Origin: Okeania sp. KiyG1
GTDB lineage: Bacteria > Cyanobacteriota > Cyanobacteriia > Cyanobacteriales > Microcoleaceae
Assembly (NCBI RefSeq): GCF_014132355.1
Contig: NZ_BLZO01000106.1
Span: forward strand, 1 to 59,752
Reading direction: 5' to 3'
Length of the DNA: 59,752 nt
Below are positions 10,817 to 24,248 of this stretch, one piece after another. Both the position numbers and the translations under genes were made by a program. The notes under the pieces were generated by a model. It made no database searches. It was not told the DNA's origin and saw only the letters and a list, made by a program, of their open reading frames with translations. Each line of letters begins with the position of its first letter. The stretch's first letter is position 1.

Positions 10817-10880
10817 TGGGGGAGTGGGGGAGTGGGGGAGTGGGGGAGTGGGGAGTGGGGAGTGGGGAGTAGGGGAGTAA
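10817..10880. repeat. GGGGAGT heptamer repeats after a GCGAATGGCATTCGCCC palindrome
   Basis: AGTGGGGG/AGTGGGG units are repeated about nine times directly after a GGGGCGAATGGCATTCGCCC palindrome. This is a typical cyanobacterial short tandem repeat; no U-tract terminator is seen here. Confidence 0.75.
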
Positions 10881-10981
10881 ATTTCAACCTTTTTACCCTA
10901 TTGTCTAACTGAATATCCTTACTTCTGTTCCTTTGTCTATAAAAAAATAGACATCTCCATTGAAGAAGGAGTCAGGAGTCA

Positions 10982-11281
10982 TATCAAATCCGGTAGCATC
11001 GGTGTAATTAGATGGGGAGATGGGGGGATGGGGGGATGGGGGGATGGGGATGGGAACCCACCCCTAACCCCTCCGAGGAGGGGGAGATGGAGAAATATTT
11101 GGTAATCGTTGAAGATGGAACATTTTTTACCGAATAATTAAGGTAAAAATCCTCTCCTTTTAAGGAGAAACAAGAAAAAATTTTCCTTTGATTCAATCCT
11201 CTTCCTTTTAGGGAGAGGTAATTATCAATTATCCATTATCAATTATCAATTATTGAAGTGCCGAATTAAACGGATTTGATA
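10982..11281. mobile_element. Family B MITE-like element, 300 bp, TSD TCA
   Basis: Ends TATCAAATCCGG and CGGATTTGATA are inverted repeats, flanked on both sides by TCA (10979-10981 and 11282-11284). Inside is a family D hairpin repeat (about 11127-11265), so it is a nested insertion. No ORF inside is long enough to be a transposase; it is presumably mobilised in trans. Confidence 0.75.
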
Positions 11282-11389
11282 TCAGGAGTCAGGAGTCAGG
11301 AGTCAGGAGAATGGAGTCGATGGGGTATCTCACCCCACCAACCGCATTTGCACCACCGCTGACGGTGGGGTATTAAACCCATAAGGTAT

Positions 11390-11900
11390 AAAGATAATAA
11401 AAAATCAAATTAATTATCCCACAGAAATTATCAATTATTCCCCTCCACGGTCGGGGAGGGGCGAGGGGTGGGTTCCCTACTCCCTACTCTGTACGGACGT
11501 TGCATGGAACGTCCCTACTCCCTTTTTTCGATAAATATCTAATAGCAATTATCAGGAAAAATTAAAATGACACAAACAGAAAGAATTAAACAACAAGTCG
11601 AACTACCTCACAAATAGGGAGCAGGGAAAAGGAAATAGGGAATAGGTGAATTTTCTGTTCCTTTGTCTATAAAAAAATAGACATCTGGTAATAATAAAAA
11701 ATCAAATTAATTATCCCACAGAAATTATCAATTATTTCCCCTCCACCGGAGGGGTTAGGGGTGGGTTCCCTACTCCGTACGGACGTTGCATGGAACGTCC
11801 CTACCCCCTTTTTTCGATAAATATCTAATAGCAATTATCAGGAAAAATTAAAATGGCACAAACAGAAAGAGTTAAACAACAAGTCGAACTACAACCACCA
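11390..11900 (+). repeat. Imperfect tandem duplication of the promoter and 5' end of the next gene
   Basis: The block from AATAAAAAATCAAATTAATT through the first codons occurs twice with a 286-bp offset at the start codons (ATG at 11567 and 11853). Both copies include a GACGTTGCATGGAACGTC palindrome and ATCAGGAAAAATTAAAATG before the start. Two TTTGTCTATAAAAAAATAGACA hairpins (near 10930 and 11658) suggest the duplicated tract extends further upstream. Confidence 0.8.
11567..11617 (+). pseudogene. Orphan 16-codon leader copy of the downstream RTX gene
   Basis: MTQTERIKQQVELPHK then stop. It matches the first 13 codons of the gene at 11853 (MAQTERVKQQVEL) with three substitutions, then ends at TAG. 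It is a relic of the tandem duplication, or possibly a short translated leader peptide. Confidence 0.65.
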
Positions 11901-14753
11901 ATTTTTATTCAAGGTTTAGCAGAAGGAACTAATTTCAGCGACTCCATTATTGGGAGTACAGTCGCAGATACAATTTTAGCATTGTTCGGAGATGATACAG
12001 TTTTTGCTCTAGATGACAATGACGTTCTCCTGGGAGACGAAGGTCAAGACCAAATGAACGGAAATGCCGGAAATGATTTTCTCAACGGAGGTCTGGGAGA
12101 TGATAGTTTACGAGGTGGTAAAGATTTAGATACTCTGTTCGGAGGTAGTGGTAGTGACGTATTATTTGGCGATCGCGACAGTGATACTATCTTGGGGGAA
12201 GAAGGCAATGATACTATCTATGGAGGTAAAGAGAATGATAGTATTGTTGGTGGTGGAGAGGACGATCTATTATTCGGCGACCGGGGGGATGATTTTGCTG
12301 ATGGGGACATAGGTAATGATACAGTAGTTGGTGGAGCGGGTGACGACCGCTTATTAGGAAATGATGGTGGAGATACATTATTTGGTGAAACAGGTAGAGA
12401 TATTCTAGAAGGTAATACAGGAGACGATCTACTGTTTGGCGGAAAAGATGCAGACTCACTAGCAGGAGGTGTTGGCGCAGACTTTCTCTCTGGAGACCTT
12501 GGTGCAGATACACTTGCAGGAGGAGCAGGACAAGATACTTTTAATATTACTCGTGACTCAGGAGGTCCAGGAGTTAGCAGTGCAGATTTTATTAATGACT
12601 TCAGTAACGAAGATTTAATTGGTCTGAGCAATGGTTTGACTTTTGAAGAACTAAGTATTTTTGCATCAGAAGACAACCCCGATAATACTATTATTAGTGT
12701 CGGTGGTACGAACGGCGATTTTTTGGCAGTGTTAGAAGGAGTTGAAAGTAGCACAATAGACTCTAGTGATTTTGTCACATTATCACTCACCACACCCACA
12801 CCCCCTGGACCAACAACTTCACCAAGTCCAACACCTACAGAAACTCCAGAACCAACATCTACAGAAACTCCAGAACCAACACCTACAGAAACTCCAGAAC
12901 CAACACCCACAGAAACTCCAGAACCAACACCCACAGAAACTCCAGAACCAACACCTACAGAAACTCCAGAACCTTCCAACAACCCCCCGGAAGCAGAGGA
13001 CGATAACTTATCTACAAATCAAAATGAACCATTAACTTTTACTACTCAAGAACTACTCGAAAATGACTCTGACCCAGATGGAGACCCTCTTAGTATTTCT
13101 GCCATCGGTACACCACAAAATGGTTCATTAGTACAAGAAAACAGTACAACCTACATATATACTCCCAATACTGGGTTCCTCGGACAAGACAGTTTTAGTT
13201 ACAGTATTAGTGACGGCAATGGTGGTTCCGATACTGCCCAAGTTAATATTAAAGTCAATGACTCACCCCGGTTAGTTAACAACCGAGGTATCATTGCCGA
13301 GAGAGGTGGACCAAGACAAACGATATTCGATACTAATCTTTTAGTTACAGATCCCGACAACACACTAGAAGAAATTACCTACAATATTATCAGGGCGCCC
13401 ATACAAGGTAATCTGACATTAGTTGATGAAAGTATCAATGATGACGATACTTTTTCTCAAGCTGATATTAATAACAACTTGATTCTATATACCCCTGGTA
13501 ACACAGCAGGTAGCTTTCCATTTAGTTTTTCTGTTTCTGATGGCGATAATGGCACAATTCCAACTACATCTTTTAGTATTACTGTTGTTGATAATGTATT
13601 TGAACGTGGAGCTGGTGATAATACTATTAACGGTACTCCCGCAAGTGACTACATTCTCGGAAATGCTGGAGAGGATACTATTAGTGGTCGTGCTGGAGAT
13701 GATGTTTTGGATGGAGGAGCGGACGAAGATTCTATATTAGGTGAAGCTGGTAATGATTCTTTGTTTGGTGCAGAACAAGCTGATACATTATTCGGAGGAG
13801 TAGGCAACGATACTCTAGATGGTGGTGCTGATAGTGACTCTTTGTTAGGAGAAGATGGCAGCGATCTATTATTAGGAGCAGAACAACAAGATACTCTCGC
13901 AGGTGGACAGGGTAACGATACCCTAGACGGAGGTACGGGTAATGACTCTTTATCTGGCGAAGATGATAATGACTCTCTATTTGGTAATACTGGAAATGAT
14001 ACTCTAAGAGGTAATTCTGGTAATGATACTCTAGACGGTGGTGCTGATGATGACCTGCTTCTTGGTCAAACTGGTAGCGATAGTTTATTCGGTGGGTTAG
14101 GTAACGATAGTGCTGCTGGTGGGGTCGGTGATGACTCTTTGAGTGGTGGTGCAGGGGTTGATACTCTTGATGGTAATGAAGGAAATGATTTTATCCGTGG
14201 TGATGAAGGTAACGACAGTATCAATGGAAATATAGGTGATGACTCTTTGAGTGGTGGGTTTGGTGCAGATAGGTTAACTGGTAATGAGGGAGATGATGCT
14301 TTCTTTTTTGAAGTTCCTAATGAAGGAGTAGATGTAATTACTGATTTTAATGGTAGTAATGCAGATGTATTCTTGTTTAGATCCAATAATTTTGGCAATT
14401 TAACTAATCCTCCTGGCACTGCTACAGAGTTTTCTAGTGTGATAGTTTCTCTGGATAATTTGGGTTCCCAAGGTCAGGATATAAGTGGTCAAGAACTTAT
14501 TATTTTTGAGAATAGATTTGAAAATGTACAGCAAGTTAATTCTATTCTGAATAATCAAAATGGTTCGGGAACAAGTCCTGCTTTCTTTATCTATGTAAAT
14601 AATAGTTTGAATAGTAAAGTTATTTTAGGATATGACCCGAATCTTGAGGATGATGGTAATCCTGCTTTTGATTTAGCAGTTCTTAATAATATACCTCTTG
14701 TTGCTGATGCTATTAGTACTATTATTGATTCTTCAGACTTTAAATTCATTTAA
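11853..14753 (+). CDS. Secreted RTX calcium-binding protein with cadherin-like domains
   Basis: 966 residues. A short basic start (MAQTERVKQQVEL) differs from the leader of the flanking RTX genes. In order: RTX nonapeptides (about 27-230), a beta-rich domain (230-310), a PTPTETPEP linker (310-375), a Big_9/tandem-95-like domain (378-467), an NG2/CSPG-like repeat (470-580), a second RTX block (583-816), and a C-terminal domain ending TIIDSSDFKFI. This C terminus closely resembles that of the gene ending at 10773 (FSSVI, ELIIFE, PAFF and STIID motifs occur in the same order), so the two are paralogues. Only a weak AGGAAAA precedes the ATG. Export by type I secretion and a surface role are inferred from the family. 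Confidence 0.88.
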   Translation: MAQTERVKQQVELQPPIFIQGLAEGTNFSDSIIGSTVADTILALFGDDTVFALDDNDVLLGDEGQDQMNGNAGNDFLNGGLGDDSLRGGKDLDTLFGGSGSDVLFGDRDSDTILGEEGNDTIYGGKENDSIVGGGEDDLLFGDRGDDFADGDIGNDTVVGGAGDDRLLGNDGGDTLFGETGRDILEGNTGDDLLFGGKDADSLAGGVGADFLSGDLGADTLAGGAGQDTFNITRDSGGPGVSSADFINDFSNEDLIGLSNGLTFEELSIFASEDNPDNTIISVGGTNGDFLAVLEGVESSTIDSSDFVTLSLTTPTPPGPTTSPSPTPTETPEPTSTETPEPTPTETPEPTPTETPEPTPTETPEPTPTETPEPSNNPPEAEDDNLSTNQNEPLTFTTQELLENDSDPDGDPLSISAIGTPQNGSLVQENSTTYIYTPNTGFLGQDSFSYSISDGNGGSDTAQVNIKVNDSPRLVNNRGIIAERGGPRQTIFDTNLLVTDPDNTLEEITYNIIRAPIQGNLTLVDESINDDDTFSQADINNNLILYTPGNTAGSFPFSFSVSDGDNGTIPTTSFSITVVDNVFERGAGDNTINGTPASDYILGNAGEDTISGRAGDDVLDGGADEDSILGEAGNDSLFGAEQADTLFGGVGNDTLDGGADSDSLLGEDGSDLLLGAEQQDTLAGGQGNDTLDGGTGNDSLSGEDDNDSLFGNTGNDTLRGNSGNDTLDGGADDDLLLGQTGSDSLFGGLGNDSAAGGVGDDSLSGGAGVDTLDGNEGNDFIRGDEGNDSINGNIGDDSLSGGFGADRLTGNEGDDAFFFEVPNEGVDVITDFNGSNADVFLFRSNNFGNLTNPPGTATEFSSVIVSLDNLGSQGQDISGQELIIFENRFENVQQVNSILNNQNGSGTSPAFFIYVNNSLNSKVILGYDPNLEDDGNPAFDLAVLNNIPLVADAISTIIDSSDFKFI

Positions 14754-15535
<782 letters not shown>

Positions 15536-18500
15536 ATGCCATCGTCAAATTTCGGTGCTCAAATAATTACAAGGATAATCAATGGCTTTCCTATCAGAGG
15601 TTTCATTGATGATTTTGGTGAGTTTGTACCATTACAACCAGTACCGACAGCATCCCCAACCCCACCACCAACAGCAGCACCAACAGCAGCACCAACAACA
15701 GCGCCAACCCCACCACCAACAGCAGCACCAACCCCACCACCAACAGCAGCACCAACACCAGCACCAACAACAGCGCCAACCCCACCACCAACAACAGCGC
15801 CAACACCACCACCAACACCAGCGCCAACACCAGCACCAACACCAGCACCAACACCAGCACCAACAACAGCACCAACACCAGCACCAACACCAGCACCAAC
15901 ACCAGCACCAACACCAGCGCCAACACCAGCGCCAACACCACCACCAACACCAATACCAACAACTCCCGAAGGTAGGGAGATAGTTGTAATAGATGGTAGA
16001 GCAGGTTTCTTCGATGCAAATAACGACTTTATAATAATAGACATAGTAGAACCAACAGATCCACCAGTAATAACACCAGCACCAACCATAGCACCAACCC
16101 TAGCACCAACCATAGCACCAACCCTAGCACCAACCCTAGCACCAACCCTAGCACCAACCCTAGCACCAACCATAGCACCAACGCCACCTCCGGTACCTAC
16201 AGCACCAGGAGGAGGAATTTTACTTCCAGGTGGTGAAGCAGTGGGCACCGAGGGAGACGATCTAGTATTTGGTAGTCCCTTCAGCGACACATATTCTGCA
16301 CTAGGTGGCAATGATATAGTATTTGGCCAAGAAGAAAGTGATTCTTTACTCGGACAAGAAGGCAACGACCAAATCAACGGCAACCGAGGCAATGATACAG
16401 TTAGCGGTGGTTTGGGAGATGATAGTGTACGAGGTGGAAGAGACTCTGACTCTGTTCTCGGTGATGCTGGGAATGATACATTATTCGGCGATCGCGGCTC
16501 AGATACAGTCAGAGGTGGAGAAGGTAGAGATATTATTTACGGTGGTAAGGAAAACGATGATGTAGCAGGAGGAGATGAAAACGACTTTGTTTCTGGAGAT
16601 ATTGGTGATGATACGGTAGCAGGAGATGGAGGTAACGACAGTCTTTTTGGCCAGGTTGGTAACGATATTATCTCTGGTGGCGCAGGATTAGATGTTATTA
16701 GCGGTGGTGAAGGTAATGATAGTATTTCAGGAAATGAAGATAATGATTCTTTATCAGGAGACCAAGGTAACGATACTCTAGATGGTGGTACGGGAGATGA
16801 CGTATTATCTGGAGGTCAAGATGATGACGTATTATCTGGAGGTGCAGGTGTTGATACTCTCAATGGCGATGAAGGAAACGATACTCTAGATGGTGGGGAG
16901 GCAAATGATGTCCTTTCGGGCGATCGAGGAAATGATTCTATTGATGGAGGTCAGGGTGAGGATCTATTGATAGGTGGTCGAGGTGATGATACTTTAACTG
17001 GGGGTGAGGGTGAAGATAGTTTTGTTATTCTAGATTTTGGGGAACCTGATAATTTATATACTGTTACTGACTTTAATACTACAGATGATCTTCTTAGTTT
17101 GGAGGGAGGTCTGAGGTTTGAAGATTTAGAAATATCTGATGAGGGTGGTAATACTGTTATTCGGAATGCCAACGGTAATACTTTAGCTATTTTAATTGGA
17201 GTTGATAGTAGTACTCTCAACCCTAATAACTTCTTCCCACAACCAGTTAACACAGCACCACCAGTAACAGACCCACCAGCAACAGACCCACCAGCAACAG
17301 ACCCACCAGCAACAGACCCACCAGCAACAGACCCACCAGCAACAGACCCACCAGCAACAGACCCACCAGAACCAACAGACCCACCAGCAACAGACCCACC
17401 AGAACCAACAGACCCACCAGCAACAGACCCACCAGAACCAACAGACCCACCAGCAACAGACCCACCAGAACCAACAGACCCACCAGCAACAGACCCACCA
17501 GCAACAGACCCACCAGTAACTGACCCACCTGTTCCCCCCGATCCGGGTGAAGTGACACCACCTTCTCTCAACGATCCTCCCACTGACATTCTGTTAGATA
17601 ACGACAGTGTGGAAGAAAATAGTGAAGCAGGTACAGTTATTGGTACATTTACCACAGAAGACCCAGATGAAAATGATGTCCATGAATATAGATTAGTTGA
17701 TGATGCTGATGGACGGTTTGCTCTCAACGAAGACCAGTTAGTTGTTGCAGAAGGAGCAATTCTTGATTTTGAGGAACAAGAAACCTATGATATCCAAGTC
17801 AGAACATTTGACAATGCTGGAGAAAACTTAACCAGACCATTTACTATCAGCTTGCTCAATGTCAACGACCCACCAGAAATTACAATTCCTGACGACCAGC
17901 AATTGGTTAATGAAGGGGAACAATTAGATATTGTTGGTATTGAGGTGACAGACCCCGATGCTGGAGACGGAGAATTAGAAGTTACTCTAGAAACTACTAA
18001 TAACAGTAAGCTGACTCTTAATTCTACTTCTGGTCTGACTTTTACTACAGGTGATGGTAAAGCAGATACCGAAATAGTATTTACGGGAAATTTAGAAGAT
18101 ATTAACCAATCTCTCAACACCCTGACATATACAGGTAATGACTCAGGTACTGATTCTATCAGCATCTCGGTAAATGACCAAGGGAACACAGGTTTAGGGG
18201 AAGCTCAAACTGATACTGCTGTAATTAATGTCAGTATTAATGATTTACCAGTGGTGGACACGAATATCGAATTAGTGGTCAATAAACAAGAGACTGGAAT
18301 AATAGATAATACCCTTCTAGAAACCACCGATGACAGTAAAACTTCCTTAATTTATACAGTTACAGAGTTGCCTACTCGTGGTAATTTGCTAATTGATGGA
18401 GGAACCTTTACCAGTTTTACTCAGGAGGATATTGACCAAGGGTTACTCACTTATGAACATGATAGTAACAATACTAAAAATGATTCTTTTAGTTTCAGTG

Positions 18501-21500
18501 TTTCAGACCAGGTAGGAGGTGAAACTACAGACACTTTTGAAATCAGAGTTAATGTTCCGCCAAATATTACGAGCAAAAATTTAAGTCTCGATGAAGATAC
18601 CCAGGAAGAAATTACTAACCAAAATTTATTGGCAGAAGATCCTGATACTGAGGCGGTTGCAAAAACTCTAATTTATGAAATTACGGAATTACCAAGCAGT
18701 GGGAAACTACGACTAGGAAAGGCGACTCTGGGAGTAGCAGATACTTTCACTCAACAGAATATTAACCAAGGTAGTCTTACTTACGAACATACAGGAGATG
18801 GACCTGGTACAGATACGTTTAGTTATTTTGTGACTGACCAAGATGGGGGTACGACCAGTGGGTTACTCAATATTAATATTAACCCTGGTAATGATAACCC
18901 ACAAGCGGTTGATGATGTATTTGAGACCAATGAAGATAAGGCAATAACTATTAATAAGTCTAAGTTGTTGGCAAATGACTCAGACCCTAATGGTGATGAA
19001 ATTACAATTACTGAATTTGCTGCCGATAATATCAAAAATGGCACTTTAGAAGAAACAAAAAACAGTTTCATTTATACCCCTGATGAAAATTTCAGTGGAG
19101 AAGAGACTTTTACCTATACTATTGCAGATCCTGAAGGGTTAACAGATACAGCAACAGTTGGTATTAATGTTATTCCGGTTGCCGATACTCCTAACCTGGA
19201 AATATCTACATCTTCGGTATCAGGTAGTCAAGATGAAGAAATATCTCTAGATATTACTGCTAGTTTAGTAGATACTAGCGGTTCAGAAACTCTATCTATT
19301 ACCATTGCTGGAGTTCCAGAAGGAGCAACACTTTCAGCAGGAACAGACCAAGGTAACGGTACTTGGCAACTGACTGTTGAGGAACTAGAAAACTTAACTC
19401 TTATACCTTCTGACGCAGAACAAACAGAAGTCTTAAACTTTGAGTTAACAGTTACCGCAACAGCAACCGAAACAGCTAACGACGATACTGCTTCGGAGTC
19501 TGGGGTTATTGCTGTAGAAGTGACTCCCCTCAATGGACCTCCTATTGCTGTTGATGATGTATTTGAGACTAACGAAGATACAGTTATTACCATTGATAAG
19601 TCTAAGTTATTAGCAAATGACTCAGACCCTAATAATGACGAAATTACAATTACCGAATTTACTGTCGATAATATCAAAAATGGTACTTTAGAAGAAACAG
19701 CAGATAGTTTCATCTATACACCCAATGAAAATTTCAGTGGAGAGGAGAGTTTTACCTATACTATTGCAGATAGTGAAGGGTTAACAGATACAGCAACAGT
19801 TGGTATTAATGTTATTCCCGTTGCGGATACTCCTAACCTGGAAATATCTACATCTTCGGTATCGGGTAGTCAAGATGAATCAATATCTCTAGATATTACT
19901 GCTAGTTTAGTAGATACTAGCGGTTCGGAAACTCTATCTATTACCATTGCTGGAGTTCCAGAAGGAGCAACACTCTCAGCAGGAACAGACCAAGGTAACG
20001 GTACTTGGCAACTGACTGTTGAGGAACTGGAAAACTTAACTTTGATACCTTCTTCAGCAGAACAAACAGAAGTCTTAAACTTTGAGTTAACAGTTACTGC
20101 AACATCAACAGAAACAGCAAACGAGGATACTGCTTCAGAGTCTGCGGTTATTGCGGTAGAAGTGACTCCCCTCAATAGCGATCCCATTGCTGGTGATGAT
20201 GTATTTGAGACCAACGAAGATACGGCAATAACTATTAATAAGTCAGAATTATTGGCAAATGACTCTGAACTTGATGGTGAGGAAATTACAATTACTGAGT
20301 TTGTTGCCGATAATATCAAAAATGGCACTTTAGAAGAAACAAAAAACAGTTTCATTTATACCCCTGATGAAAATTTCAGTGGAGAGGAGAGTTTTACCTA
20401 TACTATTGCAGATCCTGAAGGGTTAACAGATACAGCAACAGTTAGTATTAATGTTACTCCCGTTGCTGATACTCCTAACCTGGAAATATCTACACCTACT
20501 GTATCAGGAACAGATATAGAAGAACTACCTCTGGGTATAACTGCAAGTTTAGTCGATAATAGCGGTTCAGAAAATCTATCTATTACCATCGCTGGAGTGC
20601 CAACAGGAGCAACACTTTCAGCAGGAACAGACCAAGGTGATGGTAGTTGGGTTTTGACACCAGAGGAATTAACCAATTTAACTATCTCCCCTCCTGGAGA
20701 CCAAGAGACCGGAACAACCTTTAACTTTGACTTAACAGTTACAGCAACAGCAACAGAAACAGCTAACGATGATACTGCTACTCAAACAGGTACTATATCT
20801 GTGGAAGTAACAGCATTAAACGATGCACCAGTACTAACAGACCCAGGAAATTTAGCTCTGACAACTATCAATGAAAATCAAGTAAATAATGCTGGTACTC
20901 CCATCGCAGATATTATCGCTGGTGCAGTTACAGATGCTGATGGAGGAGCGAGTACCGGAGTAGCTATTACTCAAATAGATAATAGTAACGGTCTATGGCA
21001 ATATTCCGTCGATGATGGGACAAACTGGGTAGACGTGAGCAGTAGTAATACCACATTACTTACAGCTACAACAAGCGATCGCCTCCGTTTTGTACCTAAT
21101 ACCGACTTTTTTGGCAATGCCACCATTGAATTCCGTGGTTGGGATACCACAGACGGCAGCAGTAATACTACTCAGTTGACAGATATCTCAACCATCGGTG
21201 GTACAAATGCTTTTAGTGAAGGTGTCGGTACTGCTAATATCTTGGTCAACGACATCCCAGAAGTTACGAGAAACAGAGAACTGGTTATCAACCTTGGAAA
21301 TACAGGAAGCATAGGTAAAAATTTATTGCGGACAACAGATGGAGATAATGGTACAAATACCTTTACTTACACAGTCACCACCGAAGCAACAGCAGGAATA
21401 TTACAACTTGAGGATAACTCCACTAAAACTTTCACTCAAGAAGATATCAATAGTGGTTTAGTTATCTACCAACACACAGCTACTAATACAAATGATGACT

Positions 21501-23158
21501 CCTTTACTTTCCGAGTTACTGATGCTGATGGCGGTAGAGTGACAGATACCTTTAATATTCGGGTCAACGATCCACCTGTGGGTACCACTACTGACTTAAG
21601 TGCATTTATTGGTCAAACCAAGGTCATTCCTACAGAAAATCTCCAATTTATTGACCCCGATGTAGAAACTGCCACTCCTGCTTCCTTAGAATATACCCTG
21701 ACTGAAGTGCCGACTTTAGGAGAACTACAACAGGGAGGAGAAACTTTAGCAGTAGGAAGCACCTTCACTCAGGAAAATCTCGATAATGGAGAAATTAGTT
21801 ATGCAACAACTACTGCTGGTATTGGGACTGACAGTTTCAACTTCCTGGTTACAGACCAAGACGGAGGTACTACCAGTGGGTTGTTAAATATTAATATCGT
21901 CGAAGCTAACCGACCTCCAGAAGTAGAAGATGATAAAACTGTCACCTTGGATGAAGATACTACTGCGACCTTAGACATTCCAGCGCCCACAGACCCCGAC
22001 GGCGATGCGTTAACTATTACTGTTGACAGTATTCCTGACCCAGAAATTGGGGAAGTATTATTGCCAAATAATAATTCAGTAACTGCTCTCCAACAATTAA
22101 CCACAAACCAACTAACATCATTAACATTTGTTCCTGTTGCTAATGCTAACGGAGCTGCTGGTACTTTCAGTTACACCGTTGATGATGGCAACGACGAAAA
22201 TAGTTCGGCAACTCAAGTTATTAATATTGATGTCACCCCAGTAAATGACCCACCCATTGCCATTGATGACGGGCCAGTATTTACCAATTTGGGGAACGTG
22301 CTGACAATTGATTTGTTGGCAAATGACAGTGATATTGATGGCCCCGAACCCCTCTCAATTACAACCCTTAGCAATGATGATGGAACTATTTTGGGTATCT
22401 TAAACAACTTGGGTACTCAAGTTCAATACACAGCAATATTTGGCACTGGTATCGACCTCTTTCAATACACCATTACCGATGGTATAGACGAAGCTACTGC
22501 TACTGCTACGGTAAATATTCTAGATGCTAGTGATGCTGCTGACTCCCTAGTTGGTGGTGAATTTGATGATAATTTTGATGGTAGTGGAGGCGACGATATT
22601 CTGGAAGGTTTAGGAGGAAATGATACTCTGGCAGGAAATGATGAAAACGACAGTTTAGTTGGTGGTGACGGAAACGACTCCATAGATGGGGGTGATGATG
22701 ATGATACTTTGAGTGGTGGTCTGGGAGCGGATACACTCTCTGATGATAATGGCAATAACACTTTTGTTTATACAAGTGCTGATGATGGTGGTCCGGAGTT
22801 TAATGCTGCGGATGCTGCTTCTATAGGTACTGCCATTAGTGCTGGTTTGTACGACCGCATCACTGGTTTTGAGGGCTTAGGTGTAGGTGACGTCGGTGGG
22901 GATACTATTGCATTTTCTAGCACTGTTATTCCTGCTGTAGACAATATTGCCACCAATGTACAAACTACAGATATTTCTGGAAATGTGTTAATAGCTGGAG
23001 ACCCTGGTTTATTTGCTTATGAAGTTGAAGGCAAAACTTATCTCATTTATGATGCTAATGGTGATAATACCGTTGGTGATGATTCACAAATTCTGGCAGA
23101 ATTAGATGTTAGTGGGGTTGTTGCTCTGGATATAAATGATGATTTTACTATTATCTAA
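15536..23158 (+). CDS. Giant RTX/cadherin-like multidomain surface protein (2540 aa)
   Basis: AAGAGGT precedes the ATG. In order: the shared [10 protein letters not shown] leader (1-36); a PTPAPT linker (37-141); a short unique segment; a second APTLAPTI linker (179-222); RTX nonapeptides (230-492); a beta-rich domain (492-570); a [11 protein letters not shown] linker (575-667); a cadherin-like domain (about 675-778, [26 protein letters not shown]); and NG2-like repeats. Then come three ~215-residue modules, each a tandem-95 unit ([10 protein letters not shown]) plus an [10 protein letters not shown] domain, followed by more NG2/Big_9 domains, a short RTX block (2332-2403) and a C-terminal domain ending DINDDFTII. 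The family works outside the cell with calcium, often in adhesion, sheath or gliding. A terminator follows directly. Function is inferred from architecture. Confidence 0.9.
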   Translation: MPSSNFGAQIITRIINGFPIRGFIDDFGEFVPLQPVPTASPTPPPTAAPTAAPTTAPTPPPTAAPTPPPTAAPTPAPTTAPTPPPTTAPTPPPTPAPTPAPTPAPTPAPTTAPTPAPTPAPTPAPTPAPTPAPTPPPTPIPTTPEGREIVVIDGRAGFFDANNDFIIIDIVEPTDPPVITPAPTIAPTLAPTIAPTLAPTLAPTLAPTLAPTIAPTPPPVPTAPGGGILLPGGEAVGTEGDDLVFGSPFSDTYSALGGNDIVFGQEESDSLLGQEGNDQINGNRGNDTVSGGLGDDSVRGGRDSDSVLGDAGNDTLFGDRGSDTVRGGEGRDIIYGGKENDDVAGGDENDFVSGDIGDDTVAGDGGNDSLFGQVGNDIISGGAGLDVISGGEGNDSISGNEDNDSLSGDQGNDTLDGGTGDDVLSGGQDDDVLSGGAGVDTLNGDEGNDTLDGGEANDVLSGDRGNDSIDGGQGEDLLIGGRGDDTLTGGEGEDSFVILDFGEPDNLYTVTDFNTTDDLLSLEGGLRFEDLEISDEGGNTVIRNANGNTLAILIGVDSSTLNPNNFFPQPVNTAPPVTDPPATDPPATDPPATDPPATDPPATDPPATDPPEPTDPPATDPPEPTDPPATDPPEPTDPPATDPPEPTDPPATDPPATDPPVTDPPVPPDPGEVTPPSLNDPPTDILLDNDSVEENSEAGTVIGTFTTEDPDENDVHEYRLVDDADGRFALNEDQLVVAEGAILDFEEQETYDIQVRTFDNAGENLTRPFTISLLNVNDPPEITIPDDQQLVNEGEQLDIVGIEVTDPDAGDGELEVTLETTNNSKLTLNSTSGLTFTTGDGKADTEIVFTGNLEDINQSLNTLTYTGNDSGTDSISISVNDQGNTGLGEAQTDTAVINVSINDLPVVDTNIELVVNKQETGIIDNTLLETTDDSKTSLIYTVTELPTRGNLLIDGGTFTSFTQEDIDQGLLTYEHDSNNTKNDSFSFSVSDQVGGETTDTFEIRVNVPPNITSKNLSLDEDTQEEITNQNLLAEDPDTEAVAKTLIYEITELPSSGKLRLGKATLGVADTFTQQNINQGSLTYEHTGDGPGTDTFSYFVTDQDGGTTSGLLNININPGNDNPQAVDDVFETNEDKAITINKSKLLANDSDPNGDEITITEFAADNIKNGTLEETKNSFIYTPDENFSGEETFTYTIADPEGLTDTATVGINVIPVADTPNLEISTSSVSGSQDEEISLDITASLVDTSGSETLSITIAGVPEGATLSAGTDQGNGTWQLTVEELENLTLIPSDAEQTEVLNFELTVTATATETANDDTASESGVIAVEVTPLNGPPIAVDDVFETNEDTVITIDKSKLLANDSDPNNDEITITEFTVDNIKNGTLEETADSFIYTPNENFSGEESFTYTIADSEGLTDTATVGINVIPVADTPNLEISTSSVSGSQDESISLDITASLVDTSGSETLSITIAGVPEGATLSAGTDQGNGTWQLTVEELENLTLIPSSAEQTEVLNFELTVTATSTETANEDTASESAVIAVEVTPLNSDPIAGDDVFETNEDTAITINKSELLANDSELDGEEITITEFVADNIKNGTLEETKNSFIYTPDENFSGEESFTYTIADPEGLTDTATVSINVTPVADTPNLEISTPTVSGTDIEELPLGITASLVDNSGSENLSITIAGVPTGATLSAGTDQGDGSWVLTPEELTNLTISPPGDQETGTTFNFDLTVTATATETANDDTATQTGTISVEVTALNDAPVLTDPGNLALTTINENQVNNAGTPIADIIAGAVTDADGGASTGVAITQIDNSNGLWQYSVDDGTNWVDVSSSNTTLLTATTSDRLRFVPNTDFFGNATIEFRGWDTTDGSSNTTQLTDISTIGGTNAFSEGVGTANILVNDIPEVTRNRELVINLGNTGSIGKNLLRTTDGDNGTNTFTYTVTTEATAGILQLEDNSTKTFTQEDINSGLVIYQHTATNTNDDSFTFRVTDADGGRVTDTFNIRVNDPPVGTTTDLSAFIGQTKVIPTENLQFIDPDVETATPASLEYTLTEVPTLGELQQGGETLAVGSTFTQENLDNGEISYATTTAGIGTDSFNFLVTDQDGGTTSGLLNINIVEANRPPEVEDDKTVTLDEDTTATLDIPAPTDPDGDALTITVDSIPDPEIGEVLLPNNNSVTALQQLTTNQLTSLTFVPVANANGAAGTFSYTVDDGNDENSSATQVINIDVTPVNDPPIAIDDGPVFTNLGNVLTIDLLANDSDIDGPEPLSITTLSNDDGTILGILNNLGTQVQYTAIFGTGIDLFQYTITDGIDEATATATVNILDASDAADSLVGGEFDDNFDGSGGDDILEGLGGNDTLAGNDENDSLVGGDGNDSIDGGDDDDTLSGGLGADTLSDDNGNNTFVYTSADDGGPEFNAADAASIGTAISAGLYDRITGFEGLGVGDVGGDTIAFSSTVIPAVDNIATNVQTTDISGNVLIAGDPGLFAYEVEGKTYLIYDANGDNTVGDDSQILAELDVSGVVALDINDDFTII
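18900..20830 (+). repeat. Three 645-bp in-gene tandem modules
   Basis: GTTGATGATGTATTTGAGAC-type starts occur near 18907, 19552 and 20197, 645 bases apart. The first two modules are nearly identical. The third matches in its first half and diverges in its second. The repeat maps onto tandem-95 plus [10 protein letters not shown] domain pairs. Confidence 0.85.
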
Positions 23159-23210
23159 TATCCAATTGCTGTTAAGTATCAGTCACTAATAATTTTGTAT
23201 CCCTTACTAG

Positions 23211-23245
23211 ATAGGTTGTTGAGAACTCAGCAACCTATTTTTTAT
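23211..23245 (+). terminator. Rho-independent terminator of the giant RTX gene
   Basis: ATAGGTTGTTGA and TCAGCAACCTAT form a 12-bp stem (one G-T pair) with a GAAC loop, followed by a run of T. It lies 52 bases after the stop codon. Confidence 0.85.
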
Positions 23246-24248
23246 AGTTTTTCTTCAAAAAAATAATCCTTTACCCTTGACACTTTGATGAAAGATTGAG
23301 TAAGATGGAGAAGCATCAAAGATCGGGATTAAGTGCATAAATAAAATCAGGTTAGTTGCACCCTTGTTTAGATTGAATTCCTACCTACTTGTGATCAAGT
23401 GGCAGGAAAAAAAATTAGAATTTTGAATTAAATTTGAGTATAGCAGTCGAAGGAAAGGACGCAGACAGATCGAGCAGCTTAAAACTCAGACAAAGCAATA
23501 TTTTTGCTTCTTCCTTCTTATATCATGTCCGGTTGAACAGTGATAAATAAATAACTACGGAGTCCTCAGGAGTCAACCCACCCCTCGCCCCTCCCCTCCC
23601 AACCCACCCTAACCCCTCCCAGGAGGGAGGGAAGAAAGAAGAAGAACTGGAGTTGAAGGAGAAAGTTTTTTTATAACTAATTATCCGGACATGATATTAC
23701 TTATTCCTTCTGCTATATCATTTAACAGCATCTAAGTGAAAACTAGCAGAGTTTTCTAGTTGAAGTTGCTGAAAGATTTATTGGCGACGGTCTCAGGGGC
23801 AATTATAGCCGTCCAACTAAGCAAAATTACAGCATAAATAATAATATTTTTTCCTGTTTTCAGGCTGAGATATAGAAGAAGTTAAATGATAGTTCAAAGT
23901 CATTTTTACAAATGGCTGTAATATCAATTGAATAAGCATTTAGTAATTTGTAATAACATGAAAAATTTGTTACAAATTACCATAAATTGCTGCAAAATTC
24001 TAGAAAATAACGATTAAATAAAATGGCAATAGACATATTTTCTCAGTAGATTAAATGATGATTTACTGAGCAAATATTCAATTGAGATTATGAAGATATT
24101 TATCGATATTATTGCCATAATCCACTTGAATTTCATGCCAAATTAATTAATCTCAATTAATCTGACTTTTTCCGGAAGAGAAGCAACTAGCAATGCTTAA
24201 ACAAATAGCGAACACAACTAATACTAAATAATCAACGCTTAATGAACT
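23246..24248. other. 1-kb intergenic region upstream of the beta-helix RTX gene
   Basis: It contains a family A element (23521-23696) and AT-rich DNA. An inverted repeat AACTAGCAGAGTTTTCTAGTT lies near 23740. No ORF of note is seen. The 3' part is a plausible long leader or promoter region. Confidence 0.5.
23521..23696. mobile_element. Family A MITE-like element, TSD TTA
   Basis: Perfect 12-bp ends TATCATGTCCGG and CCGGACATGATA, flanked by TTA at 23518-23520 and 23697-23699. The interior carries CCCTCCCAACCCACCCC-type and GAAGAAAGAAG short repeats and no coding capacity. Confidence 0.85.
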
